Shown: in pieces, positions 8,812-14,540 of the stretch
How the letters are laid out: every line of letters starts with the position of its first letter
Position numbering within the stretch: position 1 is the stretch's first letter
Origin: a virus
Length of the DNA stretch: 25,004 bases
Virus record (IMG/VR): IMGVR_UViG_3300049483_000100
Span: 1-25,004 of that record
Strand: one strand, 5' to 3'
Made by a program: the position numbers and the translations under genes
Notes under the pieces: generated by a model
Told to the model about the DNA's origin: nothing
The model's database searches: none
What the model saw: the letters and a program-made list of their open reading frames with translations, nothing else

Positions 8812-9529
8812 GCAGCACCTCTCCCGTGTAGGGCGGAATGTAGGGAAGGATCTGGAACAGGTCGTGTAACTCAAAGTAGTCCGGGTCGGCCTCTTCCATC
8901 TTGCGTGTCGGATGCTCGATGCGCACCCATGGGCAGTAAAACAGCGAGACGCCTGTGGTTCCTGCGTGCTGCGCCACTGACGTATCCCCTCCTGCTCCCA
9001 TGGCCTTGCGAACATCGGCGGTGTAGCCATTGAAGAAGCTGATGTGATGGAGGCGGCACGCGCCGCCAAGGATAGGAACCACGGCAAGCGGGATCTTCCC
9101 TTTGAGTTTGATGCGGGCGGCTATTGGCACAGGGTTCTTCAGTCCCTTGATGACAGGAGCGAAAACGCACCTCTGCCCAGAGAACGCATACACCTCGCGT
9201 TCGATTGCCAGCATCTTCTTGAGCCATCTCGGAGTCTTCCAGAGAAGGTCGTCATCCACCTTGACGATGAAGTCGTAGTCTTCTGCCTCGGCGATTCTGA
9301 GGATTGCGGCGAGGGCAACATGCTGACCCACGTTCTCGCCTGACCCGGCAATGTCAAAGCCTGCAAGCGATGTCGGAAGGTCGTGCGAGTTGCGCCAGAG
9401 AATCCATCGTGCAGGCGCTCCCATTGTGGATTGGGCTTTTGTGAGGGATGCGATGGCCGGTGCGACTCGCGCTCCTGCTGCCCGCGAGACGGTGTAGACG
9501 AGGACGCGAGGGCGTTCAATGTCGCTCAC
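8804..9529 (-). CDS. Glycosyltransferase, GT-A fold (GT2-like, DDD motif)
   Basis: The 241-residue protein begins RPRVLVYTVSRAAGARVAPAIASL, a compact first strand and helix of a GT-A fold. It has a metal/nucleotide-sugar motif in FIVKVDDDLLW (residues 87-97; D92-D94). GGACRLHHISFFNGY (155-169) resembles an acceptor loop, and GGDTSVAQHA (180-189) occupies the usual ED/base position. The last ~40 residues are rich in acidic and aromatic residues. It probably adds a sugar to a glycan or protein in the host cytoplasm; donor and acceptor cannot be read. It is coupled by an ATGA overlap to the upstream GT2 gene and by an 8-base overlap to the deacetylase gene, so the three are likely made together. 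Confidence 0.7.
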   Translation of the reverse strand: MSDIERPRVLVYTVSRAAGARVAPAIASLTKAQSTMGAPARWILWRNSHDLPTSLAGFDIAGSGENVGQHVALAAILRIAEAEDYDFIVKVDDDLLWKTPRWLKKMLAIEREVYAFSGQRCVFAPVIKGLKNPVPIAARIKLKGKIPLAVVPILGGACRLHHISFFNGYTADVRKAMGAGGDTSVAQHAGTTGVSLFYCPWVRIEHPTRKMEEADPDYFELHDLFQILPYIPPYTGEVLHE

Positions 9530-10353
9530 AGCATGGCTCCTGTGGTCATGGACTTGGGGTGAGGGGTTTCGCCGAAGGGGCGAGTGAGTTGAAGGTTGTC
9601 TGCGCCCCAGTGATAGCGCATGACGACTTTGTCGATGGGCTTGAAGCGCGAGGCTCCGGCCTTAGCACAGGCGCGAGCCAGAAGCTCCCAATCGCCGAAT
9701 CGTCGCCAACGCTCATTCCACATGGACTCTGTTGTCTCGTGCAGGAACCAGAAGAACCCGCGAGTTGTCATGAAGGAAGAAGTGTCGATGTAGTTGGCGA
9801 AAGGGCTGCTGCACAGTCGCTCAGGATTATGCTCAACTAGCGGCGTCTCACCGACCGGAAGCGTCTGTCCGTCCACAGTATTTTCAGGAGCGCCTTCGTC
9901 GCGCACATACTCCCATCTGCCGTAGACTAGTTGCGGCCAGACATCGCCTTCCTCCATCGCATCGAAGAACGCTCGCAATGCTCCCGGCATGTATTCGTTG
10001 TCGTCATCAAGGAAAGCAATGTAGTCTCCGCGAGATTGCTCAATGCCCTGATTCTTAGGGACGGCCTGATAGCCTGAGTTCTCGCCAAGGCGGTAGGAGC
10101 GCATGAGAATGCCCGCTTCCTCGAAAGTCACAGTCCACTCGCGTAGGACTCGCGCTACATCCTTCTCCGTTGACGCGTCATCGACAACGATGACCTCAAA
10201 ATCGCGGAAGGTGGGAAGCTGCGCGTGGATTGATGCGAGGGCGCGGGCGAGCGTTTTGGGGCGGTTGTAGGTCGAGACAATGACGCTTACTGCCGGGAAC
10301 GGCAGGTCGTCAAGGGCCTCAAACACAGGTGCTTGCTGCGTGACTTCATTCAT
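9526..10353 (-). CDS. Glycosyltransferase family 2 protein (275 aa)
   Basis: This is a textbook GT2 sequence. VSVIVSTYNRPKTLARAL (residues 22-39) is the donor-binding start, VIVVDDAST (54-62) the first Asp pair, and YIAFLDDDNEY (111-121) the DXD metal-binding motif. FGDWELLARA (219-228) fits the D-W-x-L catalytic base region. Family members are inverting enzymes using nucleotide-diphospho sugars. There is no membrane segment, so it should act in the cytoplasm. It starts two bases after the stop of the 167-residue gene; the only purine-rich site upstream is weak, so translational coupling is probable. It overlaps the next glycosyltransferase gene by four bases (ATGA). The acceptor is unknown; virion protein, lipid or host polysaccharide are all possible. 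Confidence 0.88.
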   Translation of the reverse strand: MNEVTQQAPVFEALDDLPFPAVSVIVSTYNRPKTLARALASIHAQLPTFRDFEVIVVDDASTEKDVARVLREWTVTFEEAGILMRSYRLGENSGYQAVPKNQGIEQSRGDYIAFLDDDNEYMPGALRAFFDAMEEGDVWPQLVYGRWEYVRDEGAPENTVDGQTLPVGETPLVEHNPERLCSSPFANYIDTSSFMTTRGFFWFLHETTESMWNERWRRFGDWELLARACAKAGASRFKPIDKVVMRYHWGADNLQLTRPFGETPHPKSMTTGAML

Positions 10354-10355
10354 GG

Positions 10356-10859
10356 CTAGATGTCCTTGTAGAAGAGTCTAAGGTCAGGGTCGCACCATTC
10401 AAGCGAGGGACGCGCATCGTCAAGAGTTGAGCCACTGAGCCAGTCATCCCACACGCGCCCCGGCATGACGCATCCATTACGAAGAAGTGATCCGATGACC
10501 TGGATGTAGCTAGGGCGCACAATGTCGTTGTCGCGGGGCTTTGTTACGTTCACAGCCTTTCCACCATGACCATCAGGGCGAATGATCTCTGCCTCACGAC
10601 CCATTGAATCTGCGCTTACATTGGCAACAACTGATTGCGCAAACCATTCCTCGTCAGCGTGGCCCAGATGAATCACCCCTTGGCGGCGCGGCAGGTCTTG
10701 GTCGTAGATGGTGTATTTTTCGGCAGGGCCGGTGCGCCATCCGAAGAGGCGCAGATACTGTGGACCGCTTCGCTTGTGTGCGTCCATGATGCGCTGAAGC
10801 GTGAATGGGTGCAGGCGCTTCTGCCCAAGCCCTTCGCGTAGATCCCATCTCTTACGCAC
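10356..10859 (-). CDS. Hypothetical protein of the glycan cassette (167 aa)
   Basis: No family is recognised. The start is GTG at 10859, chosen because AAGGAGG lies 6 bases upstream; the frame remains open much further upstream but only as an out-of-frame shadow of the neighbouring gene. The start overlaps that gene's stop by 8 bases (GTGCGTAA). The protein is soluble, with a basic N-terminus (RKRWDLREG) and segments such as GVIHLGHADEEWFAQSVV, AEIIRPDGHGGKAVNV and MPGRVWDDWLSG. The HLGHADEEW and RPDGHGG stretches are His/Asp-rich and could bind metal or a nucleotide-sugar, but nothing decisive is visible. Its placement between the GNAT-like gene and the GT2 gene suggests a job in the same modification pathway. 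Confidence 0.75.
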   Translation of the reverse strand: MRKRWDLREGLGQKRLHPFTLQRIMDAHKRSGPQYLRLFGWRTGPAEKYTIYDQDLPRRQGVIHLGHADEEWFAQSVVANVSADSMGREAEIIRPDGHGGKAVNVTKPRDNDIVRPSYIQVIGSLLRNGCVMPGRVWDDWLSGSTLDDARPSLEWCDPDLRLFYKDI

Positions 10860-11532
10860 GAGATACCTCCTTGATGTCGGCAAGCGTAAGGCCAATATTC
10901 GTGATGCCAAGCCCTTCCTCAAACTTCCATGTCGGAGTGTCGCGATGCTTCTCCCACCCGTAACTGAAAGTGGTGCAACCATGCGCGGAGGCTGCAAGCG
11001 ATGCGTGGAACATGAGCATATTAGCAACGCCGTCCTTCTGGTTCGCGGCATGGATGAGGAAGAAGAGGACAATGGCCGTGTCACCGAAGATGCCAATCTC
11101 ACATACGCCGACGATCTTCTGCGTAAGGTCGCGTGCTACATAGAGTTGCAGTTGATGATCGCGGCAAGTGTAGACATTGTAGTCGTAGACTGCCCAAGGG
11201 AGTTTGGCGAGATTCCAAAGGGTGCCATTGGGGCGATTGTTCTCCCAGTTCACCGGGCGACCTTGACGCTCAGGGCGGGACGCAAGGATCTCGCGCACAG
11301 GGCCGATGATTGAGCCGGTGCGACCAGTGATGCGCTCTGTTCGATACCCACGCCTTGTAGCCTTCCATACGTCGTTACGCGCACGCTTAAGAGGCTTGAG
11401 CGGAAGATGCGCCCATAGAGGGCGCTTATCGTAGCGGTCGGAGGAGTTTTCTGCATACCATGTCCCATACTTCACGAGTTGGTTGCAGTGTGGTGAGAGG
11501 GTCAATGGATCAGAGTGAGGCATCGCACGCAT
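10852..11532 (-). CDS. Hypothetical protein, weak GNAT-like acyltransferase resemblance (226 aa)
   Basis: The first ~110 residues are basic and unassigned (KRARNDVWKATRRGYRTERI). The second half, QLQLYVARDLTQKIVGVCEIGIFGDTAIV followed by NQKDGVANMLMFHASLAASAHGCTTFSYGW, alternates beta strands with one helix in the order seen in GNAT or FemAB-like acyl transferases: a central strand pair, then a helix after a Gly-containing loop, then a strand. No clear acetyl-CoA Q/R-x-x-G-x-G/A signature is present, so this is a weak call. The ATG at 11532 is preceded by GGGAGG at 9 bases; a longer start at 11595 would run through the tRNA-like element and is rejected. It is the first gene of the glycan cassette. 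Confidence 0.7.
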   Translation of the reverse strand: MRAMPHSDPLTLSPHCNQLVKYGTWYAENSSDRYDKRPLWAHLPLKPLKRARNDVWKATRRGYRTERITGRTGSIIGPVREILASRPERQGRPVNWENNRPNGTLWNLAKLPWAVYDYNVYTCRDHQLQLYVARDLTQKIVGVCEIGIFGDTAIVLFFLIHAANQKDGVANMLMFHASLAASAHGCTTFSYGWEKHRDTPTWKFEEGLGITNIGLTLADIKEVSRA

Positions 11533-11548
11533 TGTTGTTTTCCTCCCG

Positions 11549-11616
11549 TGGTGGACCCTGCCGGGATCGAACCGGCATGAACCGCCCCCAAGCACGGGGC
11601 AAGGTGCGGCAGGCCC
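11549..11616 (-). other. tRNA-like element: intact T-arm, acceptor end and CCA, but no D-arm
   Basis: Read leftward, this 68-base stretch ends in GGGTCCACCA, a tRNA 3' end with encoded CCA. Before it is a perfect T-arm, GCCGG-TTCGATC-CCGGC (11576-11560). A five-pair stem GCCCC/GGGGC (11600-11596 and 11588-11584) encloses a seven-base loop GTGCTTG in the anticodon position. The best 5' acceptor strand is GGGCCTG (11616-11610), pairing six of seven positions including a G3-U70 wobble. Only nine bases lie between acceptor and anticodon-like stems, where a D-arm needs about nineteen. It may be a decayed phage tRNA, a tRNA-mimic processing site, or a piece captured from a host tRNA. It sits just before the Shine-Dalgarno of the first cassette gene. 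Confidence 0.4.
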
Positions 11617-11625
11617 AGGAAACTA

Positions 11626-11659
11626 CGCAGCAGGCGGGCGTGCGAGCCTACCTGCTGCG
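11626..11659 (-). other. Strong intergenic hairpin after the 63-aa gene
   Basis: CGCAGCAGG (11626-11634) and CCTGCTGCG (11651-11659) form a perfect nine-base-pair stem. The inner part can add GGGC/GCCT pairs around a GTGCGA loop. It begins eight bases after the stop of the 63-residue gene on the leftward transcript. No run of T follows, so it is not a standard intrinsic terminator. It may block exonucleases, act as a weak terminator, or form one structured unit with the adjacent tRNA-like element. Confidence 0.5.
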
Positions 11660-11667
11660 ATAAAGCG

Positions 11668-11859
11668 TTACTTCGAGTTGTAGCCGCCCGAATCGTTCAT
11701 CGTGCCGGGGCGGGGGGAAGCGGGATCGTCGCCGGAATGCGAGATGACCGTCTTGGGCCAGCCGACATGCTCGTAGTTCGAGCCAGTCCCCTTCATGTAG
11801 TCAGCGGGGTTGGTGATCTGATCGTTCTTGAACCCGGCCATTGCTCTGTCGTTTGCCAT
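11668..11859 (-). CDS. Small hydrophilic protein downstream of capsid gene (63 aa)
   Basis: This 63-residue protein has an optimal Shine-Dalgarno (AAGGAG, 6 bases before ATG). It is hydrophilic and probably unstructured at the C-terminus (SGDDPASPRPGTMNDSGGYNSK), with an N-terminal part GFKNDQITNPADYMKGTGSNYEHVGWPKTVI. No family is recognised. It lies between the capsid terminator and the hairpin/tRNA-like stretch, so it would be made from transcripts that read through the terminator. A capsid accessory or decoration role is possible by position only. Confidence 0.7.
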   Translation of the reverse strand: MANDRAMAGFKNDQITNPADYMKGTGSNYEHVGWPKTVISHSGDDPASPRPGTMNDSGGYNSK

Positions 11860-11876
11860 TGAAGGCTCCTTCGTCG

Positions 11877-11908
11877 AAAAGCGCAGACGCCCCGAAGGAC
11901 GCCTGCGC
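11877..11908 (-). terminator. Rho-independent-type terminator after the major capsid gene
   Basis: On the leftward transcript, GCGCAGGCGTCC and GGGCGTCTGCGC form a 12-pair stem (two G-U pairs) closed by a stable TTCG tetraloop, followed directly by TTTT (11880-11877). It begins nine bases after the capsid stop. The T-run is short and the Shine-Dalgarno of the 63-residue gene follows at once, so partial read-through is expected. Such an arrangement would give more capsid mRNA than downstream cassette mRNA. Confidence 0.8.
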
Positions 11909-11916
11909 GTTTGGGT

Positions 11917-12891
11917 TTACAGCGAGCGCGAGGAGAGGATGCGGACCATCCGATACTCCGTCGAGGTGTAGTTGACCGGGATGGCGGTGAAGAAGCACTT
12001 CGCGCCGACCGAGCCATACTGGTTGACCGGATCTGCTGCACCTGCGGACCCAAGCTGCTTCACGAAGGTCTGGGGAGCGCCGAGCCCTTCCAGTTCCGTG
12101 ACGTAGTAGGACTCAGGAGCGAAGATCCAAGTGTAAGCCGTCGAGGCCGTGGTGATGCACAGCGGGCCAGTGGAAGCCTTCTGCTTCGTGGACTCGACGA
12201 ACTTGACTCCCCAGAACTTGCCGACCTCTCCGTTGAAGATCCGCTCCACCGAGTTCTCGGAGTAGCGCATCACATCCACCCATCCGGCGAACGTCGAAGA
12301 GGTGGCGGTGAAGATGTCGTACTTCAGCTTGGGGTGCATGTATCCGGCGTAGCAGTTCGTGCCGGGGAAGCGCGGGTTCTGCGCAGAGTCGAGCTGCACC
12401 GTCGCCTTGATGATGTCCTTGGCGCGGATGGTGTCGGCGATGAGGACGAGGTTGGAGGTGGCCTTGCCGTTGCCGTAGATCTTCAGACCGTTGGCGCTGA
12501 TCTGATTGAAGGTGTGGGTGTCCATCTCGCGGGCAAGGTCGTATCCGATCTCCTTGATGGCAAGTTGAACCACATCGGAGAGAGCCGTCATTGCGATGAC
12601 ATCGGAGTGCTTGTAGGCGCCCGTGAACTGCTTGAGGGTGCCGGAGATGAGCTGCGAGGACAGGGCGCACAGAGCAGGCGCGGTGCCTTCTGTGACGGAG
12701 GTGGTGATGACTCCGCTCGTCCGCTTGAGGATGCGCGGGATCAGGATGGTCTTACCAGTGCCAAGGGGAATGCGCCGCTTCTCGCCGAAGTCGTAGAGGT
12801 AGAGCGAGGGGCGAAGGTTCTCGCCGATCTTCTTGTCCCAATACTTCGGGAGAAAGCCAAGTGCGAGGGTTGTGGTATTTGTGATTGCCAT
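11917..12891 (-). CDS. Major capsid protein, N4-gp56-like (HK97 fold)
   Basis: The 324-residue protein has the profile of the N4-gp56 major capsid family. It has an N-terminal substrate-like region (MAITNTTTLALGFLPKYWDKKI) and a basic strand-loop IPLGTGKTILIPRILK (41-56) in the E-loop region. A long spine helix follows, TALSDVVQLAIKEIGYDLAREMDTHTFNQI (about 102-131). The C-terminal signature GSAGAADPVNQYGSVGAKCFF (281-301) resembles the family's G-A-x-D-P-x-N-Q-x-G-x-V-G motif, followed by the closing strand YRMVRI. It assembles into the icosahedral shell. AAAGAG lies about 9 bases before the ATG. It follows the candidate scaffold by 15 bases and is followed by a strong terminator, as usual for the most abundant virion protein. 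No cleavage protease is visible nearby. Confidence 0.82.
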   Translation of the reverse strand: MAITNTTTLALGFLPKYWDKKIGENLRPSLYLYDFGEKRRIPLGTGKTILIPRILKRTSGVITTSVTEGTAPALCALSSQLISGTLKQFTGAYKHSDVIAMTALSDVVQLAIKEIGYDLAREMDTHTFNQISANGLKIYGNGKATSNLVLIADTIRAKDIIKATVQLDSAQNPRFPGTNCYAGYMHPKLKYDIFTATSSTFAGWVDVMRYSENSVERIFNGEVGKFWGVKFVESTKQKASTGPLCITTASTAYTWIFAPESYYVTELEGLGAPQTFVKQLGSAGAADPVNQYGSVGAKCFFTAIPVNYTSTEYRMVRILSSRSL

Positions 12892-12906
12892 GTGAGGCTA
12901 CTCTTT

Positions 12907-13968
12907 CTAGCGACTTGCCGCCCGACCGGGCCAGCCAGCGTCATCGTTCCTGATGGAGCCTGGGAACCACTTGTTGACGATGACTTCCATTTCCTTAGAG
13001 GTCTTGGCATTTGCGAGTTCAGCGTTCATTCGCATCTGCTTGGCCTCGTCGGTCAGAGGCTCGACGGGCGAGTTCGCTTGCGAAGGGGAAGCGGTTTCGA
13101 CGTATGTCTGCTGCCGCATGACCCTGCGCGGGTCGATCATCACGGGAGCGGCATTCTGAGCGCGCTGCGACGGGACGATCTGTGGGGTGTTCTGGAACGT
13201 AGATGCCTGAGACTGGGTAGTGAGCCTTCGGGCGTGGGCGAGTTGCAGAACAGTGCGATCACGCTCTGTGGGCGGCAGAAGACGAAGCGATGGAGCATCT
13301 GCGTAGACTGCCGCTTCCTCGACAGGGGAGACATCGAAACCTCCGAACTGTCGATACGCTGCCGAGACTGCTTCCTGCTTGACCGCCTGAGTCTGCTGAA
13401 AGATCCGATTCAGGGCAGGGTCAACCTGCTCCTGAGCGATACGGTTCCAGTCGCCGATGGTCAGGGGTTCATTGGGGTCGCGGTCAGGGAAGGCATTGTA
13501 GGGAGCGGCAGGCGGCTGCGGCGCGTAGCCATACTGCGGAACCGGCTGCGAGGCTGCGAGAGACAGTCTTGCGGAGAGTTCTGCGTTCTGGGCTGCGAGA
13601 GCGGCGACCTGAGCCTCATATTGACGGCGGATCTCGCCTTTCTCGTTTTCGCTGCGACCGTATTTGACGCGGAAGTCCTCAGTGCCAGGAGCCTGCGAGA
13701 TAGGAGCATACTCCTGCTGCGGAGCGTATTCAGTGGCAGAGGCTTCCAACTGGAGCGCCGGGCCAGTGAGAGCAGGCGTTCCATCCTGGTAGCGTCCGCC
13801 ATCCTGAAAGCGGTTCGCAGAATCGTCGTTCATCCACTGTGAAGTCATGTCGTTGATCGCCGACTCCCCGAGACGCGCTTGCGCGGAGGCAATGTCTGCG
13901 TCGGAAGGGGTCGAGGGAGCGACCTGAATCACGTTTGGATCGCGGGGCTGTGCAAATGGATCAGGCAT
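12907..13968 (-). CDS. Candidate capsid scaffolding protein (353 aa)
   Basis: The gene lies directly upstream of the capsid gene, the standard place for scaffolds. The product is hydrophilic and mostly disordered-looking, rich in Gln, Ala, Pro, Asp and Glu, with no Cys visible. A helical, probably coiled-coil stretch runs from about residue 107 to 140 (ENEKGEIRRQYEAQVAALAAQNAELSARL), followed by a Pro/Tyr/Gln linker (QPVPQYGYAPQPPAAPYNAF). The C-terminal part has another helix (EPLTDEAKQMRMNAELANAKTSKEMEVIVNKWF), which could be the capsid-binding end. Scaffolds fill the procapsid and leave before or during packaging. An AGGA lies 8 bases before the ATG. The call rests on position and composition rather than on a family signature. 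Confidence 0.6.
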   Translation of the reverse strand: MPDPFAQPRDPNVIQVAPSTPSDADIASAQARLGESAINDMTSQWMNDDSANRFQDGGRYQDGTPALTGPALQLEASATEYAPQQEYAPISQAPGTEDFRVKYGRSENEKGEIRRQYEAQVAALAAQNAELSARLSLAASQPVPQYGYAPQPPAAPYNAFPDRDPNEPLTIGDWNRIAQEQVDPALNRIFQQTQAVKQEAVSAAYRQFGGFDVSPVEEAAVYADAPSLRLLPPTERDRTVLQLAHARRLTTQSQASTFQNTPQIVPSQRAQNAAPVMIDPRRVMRQQTYVETASPSQANSPVEPLTDEAKQMRMNAELANAKTSKEMEVIVNKWFPGSIRNDDAGWPGRAASR

Positions 13969-13980
13969 CGGTAAGTCCTA

Positions 13981-14079
13981 TCAGGCGCCGTTGAAAGCGC
14001 AAGCGGCGATGACCAAGACATCCACGCCGTAAGAGCGCGTCTGGGAAATCGCACAGGGGATCATTGAAGAGTGCGTCAT
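13981..14079 (-). CDS. Possible very small coupled protein (32 aa)
   Basis: An ATG at 14079 overlaps the stop of the 154-residue gene by four bases (ATGA), as in many gene pairs here. The frame runs 32 codons to a TGA 12 bases before the scaffold gene. The product has a hydrophobic stretch GVDVLVIAACAFNGA. It has no Shine-Dalgarno of its own, so it would depend on coupling. It also overlaps a strong palindrome, so it may be coincidental. Confidence 0.3.
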   Translation of the reverse strand: MTHSSMIPCAISQTRSYGVDVLVIAACAFNGA

Positions 14080-14135
14080 ATTGACGCACCTGCACTATAG
14101 TGCATGTTTTCGTCACGAGCGTCAAGTTTAGACGC
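14071..14135 (-). promoter_or_regulatory. Palindrome cluster before the scaffold-capsid genes
   Basis: Three inverted repeats lie within 65 bases. GTGCGTCA-N3-TGACGCAC (14071-14089) is perfect over 16 paired bases. TGCACTATAGTGCA (14091-14104) is a perfect 14-base palindrome. GCGTC-N7-GACGC (14119-14135) is the third. On the leftward strand a TTGACG box (14125-14120) precedes CACTAT at 17 bases or TATAGT at 20 bases, so a promoter for scaffold and capsid is possible, with the palindromes as operators. The cluster overlaps the last codons of the 154-residue gene. The binding protein is unknown. Confidence 0.5.
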
Positions 14136-14540
14136 TGCTTCAAGTTGCCGCTGTTGGATGGCGAACCAATCGGCGTATTGGCGGCGAGCGGCTTCGGGGA
14201 TGCCCGTGACTGTGTCGAGGGCGAAGATGATTGCCTGTATCTCGGTGGTGTCGAGCGGGGGCTTACGCGCCGGGCGGAACTTGCCGAGTGCAAGGTCTTC
14301 AACAAGCGCCGTGCGTGCAGCCTTGATCTTGCCGACAAGGTCGCGCCATCCCTCGCACTTGTCGAGGTCGTCCATGATGGACGCTGTATGGATCATTCGA
14401 CGCATGGCGTCTGCGGGATCGCCTGTTGGCTCTGCCGGTTCAAGCGGCTTGAGGGCCGCGTAGTAGGCGGAAAGGTCAATGCAGCGAGTGCATTGCGGTC
14501 GTGGGTCAAGTAGGCGGGCAAGGCGACGGCGTATGCTCAC
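14076..14540 (-). CDS. Hypothetical virion-operon protein coupled to portal (154 aa)
   Basis: No family is recognised. The protein is soluble, mostly helical and charged, with an Arg-rich N-terminus (MSIRRRLARLLDPRP), a CTRC pair near residues 17-20, and helices such as DAMRRMIHTASIMDDLDKCEGWRDL and QYADWFAIQQRQLEAASKLDA. Its ATG overlaps the portal stop by four bases (ATGA), so the two products are probably made in a fixed ratio. Position between portal and scaffold suggests a head-assembly or head-completion role, but no motif supports a specific one. Its 3' end carries the palindrome cluster, which may constrain the last codons. Confidence 0.75.
   Translation of the reverse strand: MSIRRRLARLLDPRPQCTRCIDLSAYYAALKPLEPAEPTGDPADAMRRMIHTASIMDDLDKCEGWRDLVGKIKAARTALVEDLALGKFRPARKPPLDTTEIQAIIFALDTVTGIPEAARRQYADWFAIQQRQLEAASKLDARDENMHYSAGASI

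Noticed and set aside
10860-11102. Longer N-terminus for the 167-aa gene
   Set aside because: The extra part overlaps the previous gene out of frame and is Arg/Ser/Leu-rich; the GTG at 10859 has a near-perfect ribosome site.
11549-11616. Phage attachment site (attP) overlapping a tRNA 3' end
   Set aside because: Plausible in principle, but no integrase, excisionase or repressor is visible and the site lies inside the virion operon.
11911-13842. A 643-codon plus-strand open frame opposite the capsid and scaffold genes
   Set aside because: It is antisense to two well-supported genes, has no ribosome site, and has an Arg/Asp/Gly-rich composition typical of a frame mirrored by codon bias.
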